Part shown: positions 18,793 to 26,275 of the stretch, in pieces
Layout of the letters: every line of letters begins with the position of its first letter
How positions within the stretch are numbered: position 1 is the first letter of the stretch
Assembly (NCBI RefSeq): GCF_016786255.1
Contig: NZ_JADMKT010000076.1
Span: forward strand, 1,863 to 49,726
Source: Robertkochia sediminum
GTDB taxonomy: Bacteria > Bacteroidota > Bacteroidia > Flavobacteriales > Flavobacteriaceae
DNA length: 47,864 nt
Direction of reading: 5' to 3'
The notes under the pieces: generated by a model
What the model saw: only the letters and a program-made list of their open reading frames with translations
The model's database searches: none
What the model was told of the DNA's origin: nothing
Position numbers and translations under genes: made by a program

Positions 18793-18881
18793 TTTGTTAC
18801 GTAGTTCACTCCGAACCTGTGTTCTTCTCGGAGTTAACAAAAGAACACACTCAAATTGTTCAACCTTAAATACGTAACAAA
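18793..18881 (+). promoter_or_regulatory. Nested inverted repeats in the leader of the excisionase-like gene
   Basis: TTTGTTACGTA (18793-18803) and its exact reverse complement TACGTAACAAA (18871-18881) flank the leader, the latter ending one base before the ATG. Directly inside, GTTCACTCCGA (18804-18814) pairs with TCGGAGTTAAC (18828-18838) with one mismatch. The loop of that hairpin, TGTGTTCTT (18818-18826), is complementary to AAGAACACA (18841-18849). It could be an operator set, a translational control structure or an H-type pseudoknot. Confidence 0.65.
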
Positions 18882-19190
18882 ATGGCAAAACATCATCGTA
18901 TTATTGAAAAGCTCGAAACCATCGAGCGCATGCTCGAAGAGCAGAATCTTCTAAAAAAAGAGGTGCTTAACTTTAGTGAAGCCTGCCTCTACATTGGCTG
19001 CAGCCAAAGTCACTTGTATAAGCTAACAAGCAAAAAAGCAATACCACACTTTTGCCCTAGAGGCAAACGGCTCTACTTCAAAAGATCGGAATTAGACCTA
19101 TGGCTACTGCGAAATCCCAGCTTTACTAGCGGCGACATCACCAACCAAGCAGATGAATACCTAACCAATAAAGGTAAGCTTAAGTTATGA
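18882..19190 (+). CDS. Excisionase-like helix-turn-helix DNA-binding protein
   Basis: This 102-residue protein starts with a short coiled-coil stretch (RIIEKLETIERMLEEQNLLKKEV) and continues into a MerR/HTH_17-type winged helix: LNFSEACLYIGCSQSHLYKLTSKKAIPHFCPRGKRLYFKRSELDLWL, about residues 28-74. Proteins of this type in Bacteroidota elements act as recombination directionality factors or local regulators. The upstream leader has nested inverted repeats that may be its own operator. Its stop overlaps the next start by 4 bp (ATGA), beginning a three-gene coupled unit. Confidence 0.85.
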   Translation: MAKHHRIIEKLETIERMLEEQNLLKKEVLNFSEACLYIGCSQSHLYKLTSKKAIPHFCPRGKRLYFKRSELDLWLLRNPSFTSGDITNQADEYLTNKGKLKL

Positions 19191-19831
19191 AAAAGTCATA
19201 TCAAAACACACCATCAGCTTCCTTTCCAAAGGAAAACCCTAGAGATTATAACGAATCCCGCGACGATATTACCTTCGCAAATGATATAAATCAGCCCGTA
19301 TTTAGCTTTTTTAAGGGTCCTATATCCAATACCAAACCCACCAGGGAAATAGGGTTATTGGATATATACAACCTAATTAAGGGAGAAACCTATAAGCAGC
19401 AAACCAGCAATCTTCGAAAGACAAAAGAGTCACAAACGGCAAGAAAGCGGAAATCCAACCTTGATTATGTCACCTTTTCCGGTACGTTTACCTCACGATC
19501 AGAAGCAGACTTGAAAATGCATTCTGGGCTTATGGTTTTAGATTTCGACTTATTAGAAAACCCAGCCAAGGTGAAATCAGATCTTCTAAAGGATCCCTAT
19601 TTTGAAACTGAATTACTATTCCTTTCACCTTCTGGAAATGGCTTAAAGTGGGTTATAACTGTTGATCTATCTGCAGTAGACCATCCCAACTACTACAGAG
19701 CAGTTACCAATTACCTAAAGTACACCTATGGATATGATGTGGACCCATCCGGAAAGGATATATCCAGAGCATGCTTTTTAGCTCATGACCCTAATGTTTA
19801 TATCAACCCAAAAAGAATAAACCATGAATAA
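19187..19831 (+). CDS. BT4734/BF3469 family (VirE N-terminal-like) primase-like protein
   Basis: The 214-residue protein matches the BT4734-like domain found before DUF3987 proteins in Bacteroidota elements. Visible primase-like marks are VLDFD (about residues 117-121), the LSPSGNGLKWV loop (about 145-155) and the late SRACFLAHDPNV block. I infer a DNA priming role that works with the following helicase-like protein in element replication. It is tightly packed: a 4-bp overlap with the HTH gene upstream and an 8-bp overlap with the DUF3987 gene downstream. Confidence 0.85.
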   Translation: MKKSYQNTPSASFPKENPRDYNESRDDITFANDINQPVFSFFKGPISNTKPTREIGLLDIYNLIKGETYKQQTSNLRKTKESQTARKRKSNLDYVTFSGTFTSRSEADLKMHSGLMVLDFDLLENPAKVKSDLLKDPYFETELLFLSPSGNGLKWVITVDLSAVDHPNYYRAVTNYLKYTYGYDVDPSGKDISRACFLAHDPNVYINPKRINHE

Positions 19832-21617
19832 GAAGAAATTTAACCCATCCTCTTGGTTAGAGACACCCAATAAAGCAAAGACAAAAGCTACTCTTGTTGA
19901 TCAGGGATTGGATGCACAAAAAGAAAAGGTCGAAGTTATCATCCAGGAGATAGAATTACTCAGCCTCGATATAACAGCAGACTATGAGGATTGGAGAAAT
20001 ATAGGATTCATAATTTCCGATACATTTGGCGAAACAGGAAGAGATAAGTATCACAGAATTAGCCGTTTTTACCCGAATTACACCCCTGAAGAGTGCAACA
20101 AACAATATGATCAATGTCTAAACTCTCATGGAAAAGGGGTAAGTCTTGGTACACTAATTTATCTTGCTAAGAAAGGTGGTATTCGTTTTCCAAAAGGCTT
20201 ACAAGACACTGTAAGTTCAAAAGGAAGCGTACCAAATTTCCCAGACACTATCTTCGAAAGTCTGCCTAACCTTTTAAGGTCCGTGACCAACGTGGCTTTT
20301 TCCAGAGAAGAAAAAGATATTCTCCTATTGGGCGCTGTTGTTGCATTAAGCGCATCCATGCCTTGGATTTATGGTATTTATGGTGATAAAAAGGTATATA
20401 CCAACCTATACCTGTTTGTCTCGGCTCCTGCCGCCGCAGGTAAAGGCAGACTAGAATTATGCCGGTTATTAGTAGATCCTATACACAAGGAACTAAGAGA
20501 AATGTCGAAGTTAATGATGCAAGAATACGATAAAGAAATGGCGGAGTACAACACCGGCAAACACAGGGAAGACAAAAAAAAGCCTACCAGCCCCCCAGAA
20601 AGAATGCTATTCATTCCCGCCAACAACAGCTCTACCGGGGTATACCAGATACTTGGTGAGAATCAGGGGAAAGGACTCATTTTTGAAACTGAGGGAGACA
20701 CAATGGTTCAAGCCTTCAAAAGTGACTATGGAAATTACTCGGATGGATTCAGAAAGGCTTTTCACCATGAAACGATTACTTATTATCGCAGAACCGCCCG
20801 CGAATACATGGATATTGAATCCCCTCGCTTATCAACTATTCTTTCGGGAACACCAAAACAAGTGACCGCCCTAATTCCTAACGCAGAAAATGGCCTTTTC
20901 AGTCGGTTTATGTTTTATTCCATGAAGGTACGGCCCATCTGGAAAGATGTTTTTGAAAGCAATACTGAACAAGGTGTAGAGGAATATTTTAAAAGCATAG
21001 GCCTAGAATACCATAAGTACTATAGGGCAATGAATAAAGGTCAGGAAATCCAAATATGCTTAACCCAAGATCAACAAAAACAATTTAACGCGTTCTTTAG
21101 TCAGATTCAAGAACAATTTCTATGGTTGCAGGGAGCACAGTATATGGCCACCATAAGAAGGTTAGGTTTAATCGCCTATAGAATATGTATGGTTTTTACA
21201 GCTTTGAGAACCATGGACAATGGGGAAGTTAGTGAGCAAATCGAATGTGATGACACAGACTTTGACAACATCTTATTGATGGTAAAAGTTTTATTCAGGC
21301 ATTCTGCAAAAGTATTTGGAGAGCTTCCGGCGGATAAAACGATACGTAAACGACCTAACCAGAAGGAAAAGTTCCTCCAATCATTACCCCTATCCTTTAA
21401 CCGAAATCAATACGCTGACACTGCAAAGGCATTGATGATTAAGGATAAAACAGCCCAAGGGTACATAAGAGACTTTGTCAATAAAGGTCTTATTCATCAT
21501 GAAAAGCATGATCATTACGTTAACACCTACCTGGAGGAATTGCAGGATTCACAGGATTCACAGGATTCACAGGATTCACAGGATTCACAGGATTCACAGG
21601 ATTCACAGGAAAGCTAA
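19824..21617 (+). CDS. PriCT-2 / DUF3987 helicase-primase protein
   Basis: The 597-residue protein has a PriCT-2 domain (about 38-118, with DYEDWRNIGF and the GVSLGTLIYLAKKGG end). A DUF3987 P-loop ATPase region follows, with Walker A-like APAAAGKGR at 201-209 and an acidic Walker B-like LIFETEGD near 282-289. Together with the upstream BT4734 protein it forms a split primase-helicase, probably for replication of the excised element. The last 25 residues are an in-frame run of Asp-Ser-Gln triplets encoded by a 9-bp tandem repeat, likely disordered and prone to length change. Typical mobilisation genes that often follow in such elements are missing here. Confidence 0.87.
   Translation: MNKKKFNPSSWLETPNKAKTKATLVDQGLDAQKEKVEVIIQEIELLSLDITADYEDWRNIGFIISDTFGETGRDKYHRISRFYPNYTPEECNKQYDQCLNSHGKGVSLGTLIYLAKKGGIRFPKGLQDTVSSKGSVPNFPDTIFESLPNLLRSVTNVAFSREEKDILLLGAVVALSASMPWIYGIYGDKKVYTNLYLFVSAPAAAGKGRLELCRLLVDPIHKELREMSKLMMQEYDKEMAEYNTGKHREDKKKPTSPPERMLFIPANNSSTGVYQILGENQGKGLIFETEGDTMVQAFKSDYGNYSDGFRKAFHHETITYYRRTAREYMDIESPRLSTILSGTPKQVTALIPNAENGLFSRFMFYSMKVRPIWKDVFESNTEQGVEEYFKSIGLEYHKYYRAMNKGQEIQICLTQDQQKQFNAFFSQIQEQFLWLQGAQYMATIRRLGLIAYRICMVFTALRTMDNGEVSEQIECDDTDFDNILLMVKVLFRHSAKVFGELPADKTIRKRPNQKEKFLQSLPLSFNRNQYADTAKALMIKDKTAQGYIRDFVNKGLIHHEKHDHYVNTYLEELQDSQDSQDSQDSQDSQDSQDSQES
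21543..21610 (+). repeat. 9-bp tandem repeat encoding Asp-Ser-Gln units
   Basis: Seven perfect copies of CAGGATTCA plus a partial eighth form the 3' end of the DUF3987 gene. Because the unit is 9 bp, copy-number change keeps the frame. The complement strand of 21653-21688 carries four degenerate units of the same length (CAGGATTTT, GAGGATATG, GAGGATTTA, GCGGATTAC), so the two arrays face each other across a short hairpin (CGGCTT/AAGCCG, 21619-21635). Confidence 0.9.
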
Positions 21618-22121
21618 ACGGCTTTTTCTAAGCCGATTAATGCCATGCAGAGGTAATCCGCTAAATCCTCCATATCCTCAAAATCCTGAAGCTCCCAATA
21701 CTCACGAACCAGAACTTACCTATACTTATGCTAATAAATTAGTGTGGATTAGAACAATCTAGCTATTCCCTTTAAATGCCGCCAAAACTCCCAACATACA
21801 TATCGCTAGCTCAAACACCTGAAATCAGATTATAGACAGTGAATTTTGGTGGGATCTTGAAAATCTCCTGGAAACTCCTTGGAAACAGCCCCCCCATACC
21901 CTATTTGAAAGTCATTTCCCTTTAGTATATGGTCCTACTACTGCCGGGTAGAGCCTCACCCCTGCTCATATATGTTCACTTTTTCCATTAATGAAGTTTC
22001 TGGTCCTGACCAAAAATAATTCAGATGGTTATAGATATTTTCTTTACATTGTCAGGATAATACCTATATTTATATCTCCTCCAATCCTTCACAATTACAA
22101 TTAAACACTACATAATGTATT
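21618..22121. other. Non-coding region between replication module and caspase gene
   Basis: These 504 bases hold no gene I can support. They contain a 6-bp-stem hairpin at 21619-21635, the inverted degenerate 9-bp array at 21653-21688, a run of C near 21888, and a small palindrome TGGTCCTGACCA (22001-22012). This is where mobilisation genes or an oriT might be expected in related elements; an origin function is only a guess. AT-rich DNA before 22122 (TTG at 22049, TATATTTA at 22065) may hold the caspase gene promoter, but the spacing is poor. Confidence 0.5.
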
Positions 22122-22964
22122 ATGAAGGTTATAATTTTTATACCCATCTTGCTGTTGTTTTTTAATGATTCTAACATTTCAAATCAAACCTACACACAAA
22201 AAAAAAATGCCCTTTTAATAGGCATGACAACAACTAATCTTTCTCATTTATATAGTAATACGGCAACGAGTCTTGCATCATCTAACATATCAAGAATAAA
22301 TAATATTCTAAAGAAAGAGAAATTCAACATAAAAGAATTAGATAGTCCAAATAGTACAGAATTTCTAGAAGCTATAAAAGAGAGTCTGTCCCCTTTAAAA
22401 GAAGATGATTTCTTAGTCATCTATTACTACGGCCACGGAGGCCAAGTGATTGACGACCCTAATGATTGGGATCTGGAACTAGATGGATTGGATGAAACAT
22501 TTGTCACCCGTGACCGGGAAGTAAAAGATGATGAACTATATGAGATATTACTACAAAATAGAAATAGTCCACGGGTTTTAATGATTATTGATGCATGTAA
22601 TTCTGGTACCTCTTACAAAATGAGACCAGAGTTACCTGATTTTACATATAAAAATTCATACAATTTTTTGGACACACCTCAGATTGATAAATTTAAGGTT
22701 CTCAAACCTAATCTAAAAGCTCAACTGGACCGAATTATTACACTAGACTTAATTTATCTAAGCTCATCTAGTGATGGTATGGCCATTCCTTCGGATACAT
22801 TTTCAAAGGTTATTACTCGAATTTGGAACAATGGGAATTTTAAAGGAGACTACAATAAATTCTTCAGCAAAATCAAGGATAAATCTTATCTATACAATAT
22901 TTATCCTACCATGGATACTTCAAATGCTTCTAGCAACTTCATTAACTCTCAAATACTTAAATAA
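22122..22964 (+). CDS. Exported caspase-like (peptidase C14) protease
   Basis: The 280-residue protein has the caspase-fold p20 region. NALLIGM (29-35) is the first strand, the catalytic His lies in YYYGHGGQ (H105), and the catalytic Cys lies in IIDACNSG (C159). Between them, DGLDETFVTRDREVKDDEL is typical of type I metacaspases and their prokaryotic relatives, which mostly cut after Arg or Lys. A hydrophobic stretch at residues 3-14 after an N-terminal Lys looks like a signal peptide, so the protease probably acts outside the cytoplasm; it could also be a membrane anchor. The lipoprotein gene begins immediately after its stop. The pair is the first cargo of the island, and I infer a defence or cell-death role from context only. 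Confidence 0.87.
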   Translation: MKVIIFIPILLLFFNDSNISNQTYTQKKNALLIGMTTTNLSHLYSNTATSLASSNISRINNILKKEKFNIKELDSPNSTEFLEAIKESLSPLKEDDFLVIYYYGHGGQVIDDPNDWDLELDGLDETFVTRDREVKDDELYEILLQNRNSPRVLMIIDACNSGTSYKMRPELPDFTYKNSYNFLDTPQIDKFKVLKPNLKAQLDRIITLDLIYLSSSSDGMAIPSDTFSKVITRIWNNGNFKGDYNKFFSKIKDKSYLYNIYPTMDTSNASSNFINSQILK

Positions 22965-24272
22965 ATGAATTTTAGATTTTCAATTTTACTAATGCTCATT
23001 TTATCCGCATGCAGTAGTGTGAATACAGTACCTCTTAATGATGTCAAAAAAACGTCAAATGGCTTCTATTATGCCTTGCCTAAAAACAACATCTCTGTTT
23101 CATTTGAAATAAAACAAACCTCCTATAAAAAAGGCAAGTACTGGGAATGTGCAAAAAGTTTAGGTTTCAATGAAAATGAAATTATCGATGATAAGAAGGA
23201 AAAGACAGTCTATTCAATCGAAAACGTGACAGTCACACCTAAAGTATATTTAGATGATACTAAGATATACAAATTGAAAATCAATCAATCCTTCCTAAAT
23301 AAAACAGATTTTAGTTTAGAGTACAATAAACAAGGAGAATTAACTTCAGGATCACAAAAAATCGAAAGTCAAATTATTCCCTTCACCTCTTCAATTGCAG
23401 GGATCGTTTCTAAACTAATTGTACCTGGAGGATCATTAGGCCCTACAGCACCAGGATTAGTACCCCCCAGTAAATGTGACCCTGGAAAAATAAAATTAAT
23501 AATTCAAGAAATTGGTCAAATTCAGAAGCAAAAATTAGCTGTTCTAGAAGTATCAGCAACCCTTTCAAATGAACAATTGAAATTCAGACTTGACAAATTG
23601 GACGAAATTGAAAACAATCTAATTAGTCATTTCACTGGATACAAGAAAATAACTACAAAAACAGTGTCTTTTGAGATTTCTCCCGAATCCGTTTACAAAT
23701 ATCCAACTAAAAAACAAGAGCTATTTAGAATTAGTGAAAATAACGGCTTAAGGAGGATTTACGAAATGGACAACACTCGTCCCGATTCGACAAACATAAT
23801 TTTTGCATCTAAAGTTAATCTAGACGGAAAAAATTCTAAGGCAATTTCAATAACTTTAAATAGCTTAGAACAGTTTACAGATTCCATTGCAACAAAAATA
23901 CAAGCTATAAAAGATGAATCTGAAACAATCACAGGAAGCTTCTTTTATAGAATCCCAAAAAATATTGAAATAAGGATTTTGAAAGGAGATAAAACTATTA
24001 AATCAAAAGAATTACCCATTCCCCAGTTAGGAATTGTGGTTGGGGCTCCTTCTAAACTAAAAAAATTCACATTTAAGCTTCATCCTGGACTTGGATCAAT
24101 TCTATCCTTTAATGGGAAAACTGATTCCATTCCAATTGGGGATATAGATTCCATATTGAATAAACTAGTGAAGACTGAAGATGAAAGGACGATTGAGACT
24201 TTAGAGAATCAATTGAAAATAAAAGAACTTAGACAAAAGCTAGAGAGCGAAAACACCGAAGACGAAGGTTAA
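22965..24272 (+). CDS. Lipoprotein of unknown function, paired with the caspase-like protease
   Basis: This 435-residue protein has a lipoprotein signal: a hydrophobic stretch, then LSAC, giving lipidated Cys16. No acidic surface-export signal follows the Cys, so a periplasmic face is likelier than surface exposure. The mature part is Lys-rich and has no family I recognise. A Pro/Gly-rich stretch (GGSLGPTAPGLVPPSKC, about 155-171) separates an N-terminal beta-like region from a helical one, and the C-terminus is a charged helix (about 400-435). The ATG abuts the caspase stop with no gap, so the two proteins are surely co-produced. It may be an inhibitor, partner or substrate of the protease; that is inference. 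Confidence 0.8.
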   Translation: MNFRFSILLMLILSACSSVNTVPLNDVKKTSNGFYYALPKNNISVSFEIKQTSYKKGKYWECAKSLGFNENEIIDDKKEKTVYSIENVTVTPKVYLDDTKIYKLKINQSFLNKTDFSLEYNKQGELTSGSQKIESQIIPFTSSIAGIVSKLIVPGGSLGPTAPGLVPPSKCDPGKIKLIIQEIGQIQKQKLAVLEVSATLSNEQLKFRLDKLDEIENNLISHFTGYKKITTKTVSFEISPESVYKYPTKKQELFRISENNGLRRIYEMDNTRPDSTNIIFASKVNLDGKNSKAISITLNSLEQFTDSIATKIQAIKDESETITGSFFYRIPKNIEIRILKGDKTIKSKELPIPQLGIVVGAPSKLKKFTFKLHPGLGSILSFNGKTDSIPIGDIDSILNKLVKTEDERTIETLENQLKIKELRQKLESENTEDEG

Positions 24273-24290
24273 ACCTTCTGCATATTATAG

Positions 24291-24376
24291 TATGACAACT
24301 AAGACTTAATTCGAAAACTAAAAATTATATCCAACTGACTAAACACTACTTTTTGGGTTAAGTCTAGGTTGTCATA
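24291..24376. terminator. Possible bidirectional terminator: 19-bp inverted repeat
   Basis: TATGACAACTAAGACTTAA (24291-24309) pairs with 24358-24376 with two mismatches around a 48-base loop, and TTTTATT follows on the plus strand. A 7-bp-arm palindrome GAAGGTT-A-AACCTTC (24264-24278) overlaps the lipoprotein stop just before it. It lies between convergent genes, so termination is plausible, but the loop is unusually long. Confidence 0.45.
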
Positions 24377-24390
24377 TTTTATTCTTATCA

Positions 24391-24492
24391 TTAGAACCCT
24401 GGATCCCAGCAACTGTATTTAAATCCTCCCTCAATTTTAAACAATTCATTTATTGGGTATGATTTAAATTCTTTCTTTAATATATCTATCAT
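24391..24492 (-). CDS. Possible 33-residue ORF at the end of the leftward operon
   Basis: An ATG 6 bp after the stop of the preceding ORF opens a 33-codon frame (MIDILKKEFK to the end WDPGF). The spacing is operon-like and the composition is protein-like, ending in an aromatic Gly-rich stretch. It is too short to identify. It could be a small protein or a displaced remnant of the gene before it. Confidence 0.3.
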   Translation of the reverse strand: MIDILKKEFKSYPINELFKIEGGFKYSCWDPGF

Positions 24493-24498
24493 TGTACT

Positions 24499-24883
24499 CT
24501 AGAATACACAGGTCACTCCTTTCTCTTTTAAATAATAAAAGTTCTCTCCCTTTACGTCAAGTGGGGATAGTAGATTTTTAAACAGGACCAACCATTTCAA
24601 AAACGGGCGACTAATTTCATATAATGAAACTAGCACGTCATCGCATATGTGATAATAATAATACTTACCTAAAATGTTCCAATAAACCTCTACTTCATAC
24701 ATTTTTGTCACATTACCTTGGCTTGAAAAATCTCTTTCTAATTCTATAAAAGAATACAATCCATTACCGAACTCGTCAATTACTAGAGTCGCTATTAAAT
24801 TAAAATCTTTTAAGGCTTTAAAAAATAAAAGCTGTTTGCTCAAATTTCTTACTGGCGAATACTTCGAATATTATATCGGTCAT
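24499..24883 (-). pseudogene. Small ORF, probably frameshifted at a T6 run
   Basis: The open frame from a TTG at 24843 gives 114 residues with no ATG upstream before an in-frame stop. In another frame, an ATG at 24883 (54 bp after the AbiC-like stop) codes for MTDIIFEVFASKKFEQTAFIF and stops at a run of six T (24820-24825 on this strand). One extra T would join it to the rest as one protein of about 136 residues continuing LKALKDFNLIATLVIDE. This looks like a single gene broken, or switched off, in a homopolymer; a sequencing error is possible. The protein is aromatic-rich (YYYYH) and belongs to no family I know. If the frameshift is not real, the TTG-initiated 114-residue ORF stands. Confidence 0.5.
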
Positions 24884-24937
24884 AGTATTAGTCGCGTTTT
24901 GGATTAATTGAAACTCACATGAATGTTTATGAGTAAA

Positions 24938-26044
24938 TCAATTTTGTATCACCTTCTCAAACTCCCCCTTCATCTCTTGAAGTCTTAAAAAGTATTTAGA
25001 TTCTGAAGAGTAATAGTTTTTAGAATAGGTACTTATATGAGAAGCGTAGGCTTTTGAATCTATTTCTAACATCTCTACGCCACGTATTAAGGATTGTAGT
25101 TTAACCATCAAGGATTCCAAGTTAAATCTTGGATCAGGGCTAGTATTTAATAATCTTAATATTTCCTTAAACGCCGGCTGATATAATTCTTTATCCCAAA
25201 CATTAAAATTAGAAGGGTCTACGTAATCTTCATCAGCCGGATCACCACCTGCTTCTTTTCTCCTTTTTACAATGTCCTCAGCTACGTTTTTAATATGGTC
25301 AAGGAATATGAAATAAGAATTTGTATTTGGATTAGCGCCACGTTTCTTCTCAATTCTATAAACTTCATTTCTTAAATCAACAGCCATATCTAAAAAAACA
25401 TCAAGATCATCAGCAAGTTGTTTAGACAAAGTATATTTTTTATCTAGATGAATTTGATGTTTCCTAGTCAGCTCGTCATATGAATTTTCATAGTAATCAG
25501 TAATTCTATACAAATCAACATATATCTTCTTCCATTCTATCAACCCTCCAGTTTCTTTCAAAGCATTATAAACAATGGTTCGATCTAATCCCAGAATTAA
25601 TTTTGGATAGGTATTTGGAAGTATAGCGATTCGATTTATGGCAAAGTAATTTTCCTTTTCCTTGTCAGCGAAAATCCTACAACGATCACCAAAACTTTCA
25701 ATATCATTGGCAAGAGCACCTAAGAAAATATCCAATACCTCAATTAAATCTAAGCGCTCGCTATTTAATCTATTTTTTTGCCTTTCTTCATTCAACCCAT
25801 CTATCCTTCTCTGGTTTAACAAATCAAGAAAAATAAATAGAATTGCTAAAAAAGAAAGTATCGCGGATAATAAGGCCCCATAAGCATTTATAACTCCTTC
25901 CTTTCCCGTATAATCAATATCTAAAAAATTCCAATCTTCTGTTTCAGCAACTGCCTGCCAAGTAAGCCATGATAGAACTAATATCATTATTAAAAATACA
26001 ATTCCAATTACCCATAGAGCTGTTTTAAATTGTTTTCTAGTCAT
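24938..26044 (-). CDS. AbiC-like membrane protein (putative phage abortive infection type)
   Basis: The 368-residue protein has two N-terminal membrane helices (about 9-31 and 54-77) separated by a short loop. A long, charged, helical cytoplasmic domain begins RRIDGLNEERQKNR. The second helix pattern (INAYGALLSAILSFLAILFIFLDLL followed by Gln/Arg) resembles the putAbiC family of putative abortive infection proteins; the match is by pattern only. Its ATG overlaps the stop of a 37-codon ORF (ATGA), continuing a chain of coupled genes behind hsdR. An effector that triggers dormancy or death on infection is plausible. Confidence 0.7.
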   Translation of the reverse strand: MTRKQFKTALWVIGIVFLIMILVLSWLTWQAVAETEDWNFLDIDYTGKEGVINAYGALLSAILSFLAILFIFLDLLNQRRIDGLNEERQKNRLNSERLDLIEVLDIFLGALANDIESFGDRCRIFADKEKENYFAINRIAILPNTYPKLILGLDRTIVYNALKETGGLIEWKKIYVDLYRITDYYENSYDELTRKHQIHLDKKYTLSKQLADDLDVFLDMAVDLRNEVYRIEKKRGANPNTNSYFIFLDHIKNVAEDIVKRRKEAGGDPADEDYVDPSNFNVWDKELYQPAFKEILRLLNTSPDPRFNLESLMVKLQSLIRGVEMLEIDSKAYASHISTYSKNYYSSESKYFLRLQEMKGEFEKVIQN

Positions 26045-26154
26045 GAAGATTTGGGATTATCTTGTTTCGGCTTTAAACGGTTGGAAGGTTTTGGGACAAC
26101 TCTTCCTAACACGACCTTACTCACTTTCGGTTTTTGATCAATCTTCTTAGCCAT
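26041..26154 (-). CDS. 37-residue Lys/Pro-rich mini-protein
   Basis: The frame runs from an ATG at 26154, overlapping the previous ORF by 8 bp, to a TGA that overlaps the AbiC-like ATG by 4 bp. It exactly fills the space between its neighbours. The product is basic and begins MAKKIDQKPKVSK. Its middle has GRVVPKPSN, similar to GRLIVKPPKPN in the preceding mini-protein. No known family. The two-sided coupling is the main evidence that it is translated, either as a real peptide or to carry ribosomes to the next start. Confidence 0.5.
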   Translation of the reverse strand: MAKKIDQKPKVSKVVLGRVVPKPSNRLKPKQDNPKSS

Positions 26155-26275
26155 TACTTTTCTTACTATTACTATTAGGTTTTGGGGGCTTAACAATTAA
26201 CCTACCCTTTTCGACATAATTCTTCCCCAAAGACTTATCCTTTGAGTTAGACTTGTGATTATGGTTCTCTCTCAT
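26147..26275 (-). CDS. 42-residue Lys/Asn/Pro-rich mini-protein
   Basis: The frame starts at an ATG that overlaps the stop of the upstream membrane protein gene (ATGA) and ends 8 bp inside the next mini-ORF. It is very basic and hydrophilic (MRENHNHKSNSKDKS) with a GRLIVKPPKPN motif shared in outline with the next peptide. A longer frame open to 26356 has an upstream ATG but would overlap the membrane gene by about 80 bp, so I prefer the coupled start. Unknown function. Confidence 0.5.
   Translation of the reverse strand: MRENHNHKSNSKDKSLGKNYVEKGRLIVKPPKPNSNSKKSNG

Noticed and set aside
21543-21610. Tandem repeats as a CRISPR array
   Set aside because: The units are 9 bp with no spacers, and no cas genes are in the window.
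21475-21762. Open frame with Ile-His-Arg repeats overlapping the DUF3987 gene end
   Set aside because: It is the out-of-frame translation of the 9-bp array; the Asp-Ser-Gln frame continues a recognised domain protein.
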